Under the pieces are notes generated by a model. The model was given only the letters and a program-made list of their open reading frames with translations, was not told where the DNA came from and made no database searches. The position numbers and the translations under genes are program-made. Shown in pieces: positions 9,293 to 18,094 of a stretch of 64,000 nucleotides of DNA (positions are counted from its first letter, which is position 1; each line of letters begins with the position of its first letter). The DNA is from Podospora pseudoanserina (taxonomy: Eukaryota > Ascomycota > Sordariomycetes > Sordariales > Podosporaceae), in the NCBI RefSeq assembly GCF_035222485.1, contig NW_026946671.1:806001-870000 (forward strand), written 5' to 3'.

Positions 9293-11244
9293 TTAGTGCC
9301 CCGCGGGAGGGAGCACGGGGTAAGTGACCCGGCCGGGGTCAGTGGGAGGGCTGGGGCGAGAGCGATCAGCGAGCGCCGGGTCGATACGGCTGTTATCCGT
9401 GTCTTCCTCGTAGTCGCGGCGCTCAAGGCGCTGGCGGATGGCGCTTCTCAAGGCCTCGATGGTGCGCATGTTATTGAGCCAGTCATCATAGGTTTCGCCA
9501 TCAGGGCCCTCAGAATCGCCACTAGGTGAGCTGACCGAGGAGGCACCAGGCTGGGCAGCGGTGGGAGTGCGGGCACCGTCCGACTCGGAGCCAGAGCGGC
9601 GGGCAGCAGCCTGGAGCATACCACCAGAGAGGCGGCGCTCATTGTGAGTGAAGTTGGACCCGAGACCAGCAGCCGTAGGAGGATAAGGCAGAGGGTTGGC
9701 ACGGCTGCTGAGGTTGGGATAGGCGACCGAGGTGGAGCTGTGGCGCGAGATGGGAGACATGCCGGAGGACGAGGTGGTAGGCGAGTGGCCAGAAGTGTAC
9801 GACATGTTGCTGGAGGGAGGGGTGACGGCGGGGGTGCCGCTGCTGGAGTGGGACGGGGCGGCACTGAGAGGAGACACAACCTGCTGAGCGCCAGAAGCAG
9901 CATAGGGGTCGACGGCTGGGCGAGCGGCATAAGAAGGCGATGGGTGACGGAGATCAACAGGGGCATAGTGAGAGTTGGGAGACCCGGTGTTCTCATACAC
10001 GGTGTGCTGCATCTGCTCGAGCATCTGGTCGATCTGGGTCAAGTCCTCCTTGGTGCGAAGGTTGGGCATGGGTGGCAGATAGTAGTGCTGGGTGAGAGGA
10101 GTGGCATGGGAACCACCACCCATGGCGAGGGTGTGGGGAGCCTGGGCCATGTACTCGGTCGCTACACCGCCGCCAGCCTGGAAGCCAAGACCATGGATGG
10201 GCATCAGGGAGCGGCCTACCTGCTGGTACGAGCTGGGGTCAATCTGACGGCGCTTGAGGTTTCCAAAGAGCTCGTTCAAGTTATCCAGCTGGCGCTTCTC
10301 CCGGGGGTCGGCATAGGAAGAGGCATGGTGGCTCATGAAATCTCCGCGGGGAGCACCCATGTGCTGAGAGTAGTACATGGGGGGCCCAGCGTGATAAGAT
10401 GGGTGCTGGGGAGCCGCGGGGTGCTGGCCGTAGTAACTAGGCTGACCATTCTGCTGGTGCGGGTGGCCAAAGGGGCCGGTGTTAGTACCGCGCATGTGGC
10501 CATTATGATCATAGAAAGCGGGGGGAGCTAGAGGCGGATTAGCCTCGAAACCTCTGGGAGAACGAAAACGTGTTTGTTCAAGTACGTCGAGTAGTCAACA
10601 GATAGGAGGAGTAGCATATGTGTCACATACCTTTGGAGTTTGGGTGAGCACGGTAGGCGGGGTTCATGCCACCGGGCTGGTCCTGGGTTCTGCCGACCAG
10701 AACAGAGTCATCGGCATGAGTCTTGACGTGCTTCTTGAGATCCTGAGGGCGCTTGAACGACTTGCCGCAGAAGTCGCACTTGTGGGGCTTCAGGGGAACA
10801 TGGACGCGGATGTGGGAAGTGATATGGTCTCTCTTCACAGTGGTTGTCCTACAAGCGTTCCACTGGCATGTGAGGTTGAGGTTGTTGGTGCTCTTGCGGC
10901 CGACGTGCTTCTCACAGATATGCTCCTGAAAAAGCGAATGTCAGCGATAGCTCTCGTTCACAGCAAGTGAACAAACAACTTACATAAAGGACCTCGGCAG
11001 ACGTGAACCGTTCGTTGCACTCAGACCACCGGCACACAAGGCTCTCATCTTGGGCAGTGCTGCTGGATGAGCTGGCGGTGGGAGCAGTGGATGGCGCGGG
11101 AGTCGCGCCGTTGGAGGTAGAGCTGGACGACCCGGAGGAGGGCGCGGCGACAGCAGCAGCCGGAGTGGCAGCAGCAGCAGTGGTGGTATCGGCAGCGGGT
11201 GCCGTTGGCGACACCTGTGTAGGTGAGATGCCCGAGGAGGACAT
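9293..11244 (-). CDS. pacC: PacC/Rim101 pH-response C2H2 transcription factor
   Basis: Nuclear regulator that activates alkaline-expressed genes and represses acid-expressed genes after two-step proteolysis. Three exons: 11244-10984, 10925-10631 and 10551-9293, with GTAAGT and GTATGT donors and all phases consistent; the product is 604 residues. An Ala/Ser/Thr-rich N-terminus precedes three C2H2 fingers at about 71-95 ([10 protein letters not shown]), 107-129 ([15 protein letters not shown]) and 137-157 ([17 protein letters not shown]). Next comes the conserved [13 protein letters not shown] region at about 278-290. Two YPxL motifs, YPNL (463-466) and YPVL (596-599), flank the region that in Aspergillus carries the signalling-protease box and binds PalA; here that region includes [20 protein letters not shown]. 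The length is close to the usual 600-680. The ATG at 11244 starts MSSSGISP; an in-frame ATG at 11310 is less likely. The upstream region is packed with GCCAAG sites, which fits autoregulation. Confidence 0.95.
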
Positions 11245-11390
11245 GGCTGTCGAGATATCACGTGAAGTGCACGTGAAGAAGCTTAAGGTTGGTTTTTCTG
11301 TTGTGGTCACGTGGGGTAGTCGAGAGAGACAAGCCCTAGCCCCACTCTTTTCAAAGGACGCCGAGAATGGACTGCTTGCGGTGGGAAGAT

Positions 11391-12850
11391 GCCAAGACCG
11401 GGAGAAGCGTGTTGGCTGGGCGGAACTGGTCTTGTCGGGACGCGGTGTGCTTGATGGAATCAGACAACCCGCAACGGCAAATATGGACGAAACAGCGATG
11501 CTTGTTGCAAATGTTTTTGATTCTGCTCGTGGATGTGGCTCAAAGTTTGTTGCAGAGAGGAAAATGCTTCAGTATTGGAATCAGGAGAACAGCGGGCCAT
11601 TATGTCCTTTATTACAGCTTTTTGCCCTCATGGCAATACATGGCGGAAACTCTTGGCAAAACTCTCTTGGCCTCCTTGGCCCGCTTGGCAAGTCGGCGCC
11701 TCGGATGCCAAGCTCACATCATTGGCTGATGGTGGCAGCGTCGGCCCGCCCGTCGTACCTGCTGCACTCTGCTGTTGAGGCAACCACCAGTGCTGCGCCC
11801 TGACCTCCTAACAAACCCTAACAGCACTACTTTGTCGCCAAGGACAGCCAAGAGGACGCCAAGGCTTGGTATTTGCGAGGAATCCCTTGGCGTCCGTTTG
11901 TTGCCTCACTCCACGAGAGTCACACGCTTTACGCTTTGCCCACATCTCCAGCACTTATGCAACCCCAACCCCTGACAGCTGCCATCTTCGATCGCGATAA
12001 CTGGCAAGGAAGTTCATCGTTCCACTCTGGCAGCTGTGTTGTTGCGGGTCATCCATGTTGGGCATCATTCTTAATTCTGGATGGGCGATTGTTTGGTTTT
12101 TGCGGCTGCTTGCCGATTGATAATGCTATCAAACCACTTCTGATCACAACAGCACCGCTGCACACAAAAGCAGCTGCCAAGGCCAAGAGATCACCCCTCC
12201 GCGTGCCAAGCCCTTGGCGACCCCGACTTTCTTTGATACCGTTTTGCCTGGGCGATGACCATCAGTTTGGGTCAACAAGAGCCAACCTGCGCGCTGCTTT
12301 CTCGAAGCGAGCAGAAAACGTTGGTTTCAAAGCGGCGGTTCAGCGTCCGCTAAACTAAAAAAACCAGGAAAAAAAAAACAATAAGCCGCTGCCTGAGCTG
12401 CGTGCCAAACAGCACGTGCTACACCATCTCCACGTTTGTCGTCCGTTATGTTGAGCGACCCCGCGCATTGGGTCCCCATCCCAGGCGAGATGAAGTGGGG
12501 AGAGAGGTGAGTTGCACCCCACAGCCTCGTTGATTGGATCACCCAACCTCAACCAGACTCTTGCGCTCCTGTGGGGTTCTGAGGATTATCAACAACTCCT
12601 TTCCAGTCACTTTGATTTTTTCGGCAGAGATAGACGTCTCCAATTATCGAACACGGCACACGCTCCGTCAAAGCAACCACATCGCATACCTACTATACAT
12701 CATCTTTGATCTTGGCGATTCTCCTCGGCAGCTTGAACTTCCTTCTTGGCAACTCTTGGTCTCTCTACCGCTCGCCGAGCCATGCCCAGCAATTGCCCAG
12801 ACTTGCCCAGCCACGCCGAGGATGCCGAGAGGTGGTTCGCAATTCTTGGC
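11391..12850. promoter_or_regulatory. Cluster of 17 GCCAAG (PacC consensus) hexamers upstream of pacC
   Basis: PacC binds GCCARG, with GCCAAG preferred. Exact hexamers on either strand start at 11391, 11652, 11666, 11675, 11684, 11707, 11837, 11847, 11858, 11886, 12176, 12182, 12205, 12213, 12711, 12745 and 12845. Random sequence of this length would hold about 0.7 counting both strands. Many are spaced 9-15 bp apart and grouped in sub-clusters (11652-11712, 11837-11891, 12176-12218, 12711-12850). Sites begin about 150 bp upstream of the pacC ATG and run to about 1.6 kb. No protein-coding frame here is convincing, so this is probably a long promoter or leader under PacC feedback. Confidence 0.75.
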
Positions 12851-14880
12851 TGGATTTCCTACGGTCTGCTGCCCCCTTTCCTCCCCCCTTTCACCCGCAT
12901 CGGTTGCGCGGTTGATTCTTCCAAGATTGCCCAAGCTATTTTTCTCTCTGGTTCAAACCCTCCAACGGGGCCAAGATATCCGTGGCCTTCTCTGCGGATT
13001 CCTTGACTTCTTGGGTCCTCTCGGGATCCTGGGACAAGCGGTGGCCCGTTTCCTCGTGGGATTCTCTTGGAAAGCTTGGTATCAACAATGAAAGGTGAGA
13101 TGACGTCGGGTGTAGTGTAACAATAACATCAACAATTCGATCAACGACAAAAGATGGAGGTGAGGATATCGACATCGACGACCACGTCCAACCACCATTG
13201 CTGTTGTCACCAGGGATTTCACGCCCCCGCTTATTTTCCCCAGTGAAGTTCTTTGCAATCAAGAAAAATGGGCCAGAAAGATATCTCGACGCATGTAAAC
13301 AAATCCGCGCATAAAATCCACGTGTGAATATCCGAATCGCTATCACAAGCCGAAAAAACATCAACACGTGCTCGCCGACACCGGTTGGCTGATCCGAAAT
13401 CAGAGCAAGGCTATCCCAGAGATACTCAGTCTCGACATCGAGGTGGAGATGTCAACAACATTGTCTTGAAATTGATAATGAGTTCATTAATACCTGCGCA
13501 GTCTAGACTCAAGGTCATTCGTTTACTCAAGGGAGTTCCTGGCTTGGGGTTGAAGACATGGTAGGTTACCCTAGGTACCTCCTGGTTCATCTTCCTAGGT
13601 ATACAGGATCGGTAACAAGACCATCGATCATTCATCGTTTCAAGTCTGTAGGGAGAGGTAGAATGCACAATGAAGATCACTTCGGCACGATCTTTTTCTC
13701 ATCGGACACAGCTAGGATATCCCGTTTAAGCACTATCCTCCTCAAAACCTACTCAAGATCTCAGACAGCCAACGCACCATGCCCAGATGATTTCCCTCAC
13801 CTGTGTGTGGCTACTCCAACCTTCCAGTAAATGAATCAAGGAAATATATGTGCAGTCAGCATACCTATGATAAGAGGCCACCAAGCCCCAACAACTCCCA
13901 AAGCACAAGTGGCAACCACTTGGCATACATATATACACGTATCGAGATATCTTCGCCCAGAAGTTGAGAGACGTCATTCCTCTCGGTGCAGCCGAAGTCT
14001 TGCTGAGCTTGAAGCCGAGCGTCAGGACTGAAAAAGCCAGGAGGGTAGGTGCATTACTTTTCCATCGCCCCAATACCCTCTCCCCAAAGCTACCCACCTG
14101 AACGAAATTCCCACAAGCTCATCACCCAACATAAAGCCTACGTACCTATCTCCGGAGAACACCTGCTGCTAACCACCCACCCCAACACCTTAAACCCTCT
14201 GCCCCTTTTCCTCACGATATACGCCTCCAAACATCCTCCGACAGATTTATTCCCCATAGCCACCTGCAACTATTACCCGGTTGTTATCTGATCGTACGAG
14301 CTTCACTGCCAACCACTGCTTCAAGGTAGACAAGCTCGGCCGAGATAATAAACACCTACCCACTGCCACCTTCTTGCAATATAGTGCTAGGAAGCGGTTG
14401 TAAACAATCCTGGTAGGTAATTCGGAAAAGTGTTTGGAAGTCATGATGGATAGGCGTTCAAGTCTCGACTACCTAGACATGTAAGGACCATCAAGTAAAC
14501 CTGTTTCTATTTTGCAGGAACTCTGCCATCAATGCTATTTTCAAGAGACCTCCCACACTCGGCAGTGGGTGTGATACTATCTTCAGCAGGCCTTCTTCGT
14601 AGGAGATCATCGAATCGAGTCCCGAGGCGTATAGTGACACCCGTGAGACGGCAAAAAGGCTTCAGTTGACCTGCCCCTAATTAAGAAAAGTCCTATTAAT
14701 TGCAAGACACGCCATCAAAATCACAAACGCGCATACTGGCGCAAGATTTCTCAATCATGTATGCAGCTTCGCTGGCTGTTCCGCATTGCGCTTCTCCCTC
14801 CGAGAGCTGAAAACGGGTATACTCCCTATCTAAGCATGCAATGTCTCTTTCCCCCTCTGCCAATCATCAACCCCACCGCT
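12851..14880. other. Intergenic, no gene seen
   Basis: Between the distal pacC regulatory region and the 3' end of the exonuclease-like gene. Inverted CTAGGTACCT/CCTAGGTA motifs lie at 13571-13580 and about 13594. Open frames up to about 140 codons (for example 12936-13367 minus) lack family motifs. The 145 bp between the pacC ATG and the GCCAAG cluster is also featureless apart from a candidate CACGTGAAG near 11261. Confidence 0.5.
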
Positions 14881-16872
14881 CTACACCGGCGCATAAGTCG
14901 AAAAGTTCATCTCAAACTGCGCAGGTCTAACCGGGCGACCACCGTCAGAATCCTCACCACCACTCGTCCAACCCTCCTTCTCAACCAGCTCGGCAAAAGG
15001 AACATGATGCTGAGAAATCCGAGGCACCTGGACGCCCTCTCCGCGAGCTCTTTTCAAACTCTCCTCACGCTGCTTGGCCGCCAAACCGATCATGGCCTGC
15101 AAGGTGTAAACGGCGTCATTGCCAGCATTGTGCAGGTTCTTCGTCTGGATCCCCAAGAACTCGCAGACAGTGCTCACGCTGGGCTGCTTGTTGCTGCGGA
15201 CGGCATACTGGTACATATGCTTGATGTCGATTATCTCAAGAACGCTCTGGGCCTTGTAGATGTTGTACTTGATCGCCTCGAGAAACTTGATATCAGAACC
15301 AGACTCGTGGAAGACCAGCACAACCGGGTAAGGGCTGTTGTCAATGATGGTTTCCATGGTCTCGGGCACATGTTTACCCTGAACAACCTCGGTTTCACTA
15401 TTCGCGCTGTTAGGGTGTTCCTCGTTTGTGATTAAAGAGAGTGAGCAGAACTTACCCAAAGTCAAAGTTCTCAGGGCAACCCTTGACGTATTTTTTGTTC
15501 TGAGCCCAAGTGTACTCCGCTACCCAGAAGTGGCGAGCTTCAATGGCCTCGAACCAACTTTGGCCGTTTTCACCTGGGGCCATGTCCTTGAGATTGGGTG
15601 TGTCCAGAATGGCGACGCCAACCTCGGTGATGATGTTCGGGTTTTTCTCCCAGGCTTCAACATCGATACACACAAACCTCACCGCGGAGGGCTGGGCAGT
15701 GGCTTCAGCTGTCTTGTGCTCGCGGAGACCAAGGTAGCACTGTGTGCGCTTCAATCCGTGACCCCAAGCAAGGTGGGCTTCAAAGCGCTTGTACGCGTTT
15801 TTCTTGGCCTTTTCAGTCTTCTTGTGGGAGTTGGAAATCATCTTCAAAACAGAGATGAGCTTCGCCTGCCCCTCCTCGGTTCCTTGCTGGATATCGTCCT
15901 CGGGCTTCGGGCGGGGAACAAGACCACAGAGGTCCTTGAATTCATCGGCACTGTGGGTGCGGCCAAGAAAACGAGGTCGAGGCGTGTTGCCATCGCCAAA
16001 ACCCAGTCTGAACTTGGCTTCGTTCTTGCCGGGGGGGATGGTAAGGTTGATTTCCAACCGAGCATTGATCGTGTCCAACATATGCTGGAACTGGTAAGTG
16101 GGCACAAACAGGCCAGGCTTGGGATGGATCGTCTTGGGCTGGTGAAGGTAATAACTATTGTCAAATCTGTCAGCCCCCGTCGATTTGCCATCCCACAAGA
16201 TCAAAACTTACATATCCCAGACCCGGTTCTTGTGAAGTCCTTCGATGGTAAACATTTCCTTGGCCTACACTCGTTAGTCAATCAAACACAGTCAAGTGAT
16301 GATGAAAATTCCAACTCACACGCTCCCCATTGCGTTTGCCAACAAACATCTCGGGATAACCGCGGACCATCTTCCACGAAACAAACTCGGTGCCCTCCGG
16401 AGAGAGATCGCCTCTCTCGAGACCCGTCTCCTTCCACATCAGGCCTTCCTTCTCAAGTTTCTCGGGGTTGAGCTTGAATTCGGGCATGTCCTCAAGAATG
16501 GCTCTCGCCTTGCTGGTCTTGTCCTTTTTGATCAGTTGTGAGGCAATCTCCAGGTTGAGCCGGTGCGGTGAGGTGGAGTCCCTGACCTCAAGATTCCTAA
16601 TATTGAAGATCATGCCACCAGTCGAGTCGTCAGAGTCGTACTGATCGTAGTCATAAGTCATCTCTGTTTGAGTAAAAACCATCAGTATAACCTTTCAGCC
16701 ACATCAAAATAGAAGTTTGCTCACGCTCGATCGTCTCCTCATCCAAACTCCGCCAGAAAGAAGGGTCGATGCCCTTGAACAAATCGGGCTCGCCAGTGGC
16801 GGCCACCAACTGCTCAATGAAGGCCTCGTCGGCCTCGCGCTCCTCGGCAGGAAACATGTTGTTGGTGGACAT
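14881..16872 (-). CDS. Gfd2/YDR514C-like protein with DEDDh exonuclease-fold domain
   Basis: Five exons: 16872-16725, 16663-16320, 16264-16212, 16154-15456 and 15397-14881. All have GT-AG ends and the total is 1761 nt, 586 residues. The C-terminal half carries the signature of a 3'-5' exonuclease fold: FVCIDVEAWE (D346, E348), a motif-II aspartate in SGSDIKFL (D450), and LHNAGNDAVYTLQ (H504, D509). This D-E-D-H-D set, with the TEVGVAILDT strand after motif I, matches the fungal Gfd2/YDR514C family, named for a genetic link to the Dbp5 mRNA-export helicase. The full catalytic set suggests nuclease activity, but the substrate is unknown. The frame is open upstream to ATG 17163, which would add 97 residues. 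I prefer 16872 because most of that extension overlaps a dispersed repeat. Confidence 0.85.
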
Positions 16873-17086
16873 CGTGTACCTGTCCACGGGGTCCTTAGTC
16901 TTCCCCTCGTTCACCGAGGAAACGTCGCTCTCCGACGTGGTCCAGTCCTCAAACTCTGGCTCGCTGGTCAGCAAAAAGATCCCGGCAAAGTCTGGCTCGC
17001 TCGCGGACAGCCTCACCGGCTGGAACCGGACAAGCCGGGAGCGCAGGCGACTCTCTGTCGCCGGCACGCGCGGGATCTCTCGTCCC

Positions 17087-17247
17087 AGCGCTTCTCTGCG
17101 CCGCGTCAGCAGCCGGGGCGTTTTCTTGGGCTCGCTCGCCCGTGAGGGCGGCGGCCCACGCAAACCAGGAGGTGCCGAAAGAAAAGTTCATCTTTGGCAA
17201 ATTTCTTTGCCAAATTTCTTTGCCAAATTGCTCGTCGGTCTCTAGGG
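17087..17247 (-). repeat. Dispersed repeat, copy B (contiguous)
   Basis: Direct-orientation relative of copy A at 7728-8318, without the AT-rich insert. It contains two tandem 13-bp units (CAAATTTCTTTGC) at about 17198-17223. On the minus strand one frame reads DEQFGKEIWQRNLPKMNFSF and on to AAQRS, similar to copy A. The minus strand upstream of it shows a donor-like GGTAAGCC near 17270 and a pyrimidine tract ending TAG at 17245, which could be a relic intron of the ancestral gene. It abuts the 5' side of the exonuclease-like gene and may supply part of its leader. Confidence 0.75.
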
Positions 17248-18094
17248 AAAAGAGAAAAGAGGGAAAAGGCTTACCAGTCGTGGGTCTGCGTTGCAAATAC
17301 TCGCAGCCTGGATATCGTGGGGACGGCGACTAAGCGGCGAGAGCAATGATGTCGTCGATGACGGGGGTGGGTGCTCAAGACTAAGCAAGCCTGGTGCTTG
17401 ATGATGTCGTCGTGGACGAGGGGTAGGTGGGTGGCAGACCACGACTAATCGCTTAGTCGTTCCTCAAAGTCGGTTGTGCGAGGGAGAGAGTTCTCGGGAG
17501 GGAAGGAAGCAAGGAGCGCAGTGAATGTGGGTGGAAAAGGAGACAAAACTGGGCACCAAGAGCAGGCAAACGGACAAACACTTGGCAGAATACAGTATGG
17601 GAGTCAAAGACAAGCAAAACCATGGGTTAGATTAACATGAAATTGTTCCCTTCACACGTTTCGGGCGAGATTGTTTACCTTCAAGAGAGTTGGCCAAGGG
17701 GTGATGTTGAAAGTAAATATGAGGCTCATTCCTTAGTATGACTGGGCATGCATTGGTGGAGCCCAACAGCCTGCATGGCTCACCCAGGCTCACCATCGCT
17801 GTCTGCTGGGAGCACACCAGGCATCCAAGCCAATTATTCTGGTGCACAAAACAGTTCTCATGTACAATATTAACCAGTAACTTTGCCTGTCGTGTTACCT
17901 CAAAAACTAAGGCCATGGGGGGAACATCAGGTAAGTATTGCAAAGGATTTCCCAAGAGAGCGAACATGAGTGCTCAAAGAATGTGATGAAAGTCATCCTC
18001 AGAATCCCAGTGCAATTTTCAACGCTTTAAACTATCTCTACCCCCCAGCACTCTCACTCCCAAAATCTGCAATTTACAATCTCCCCTTTGATTA
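17248..18094. other. Intergenic, no gene seen
   Basis: Holds probable leader sequence of the exonuclease-like gene and the 3' region of cwc22. A GATGATGTCGTCG motif occurs twice (near 17345 and 17401), a short direct repeat. No coding frame is supported. Confidence 0.5.

Noticed and set aside
9644-10531. 295-codon plus-strand frame opposite pacC
   Set aside because: Antisense to a clearly identified pacC exon; Gly/Arg/Val composition reflects GC bias.
12534-13091. 185-codon plus-strand frame upstream of pacC
   Set aside because: No motif, random composition, and it overlaps distal GCCAAG sites; better explained as regulatory sequence.
15428-16471. 347-codon plus-strand frame
   Set aside because: Antisense across several exons and introns of the exonuclease-like gene.
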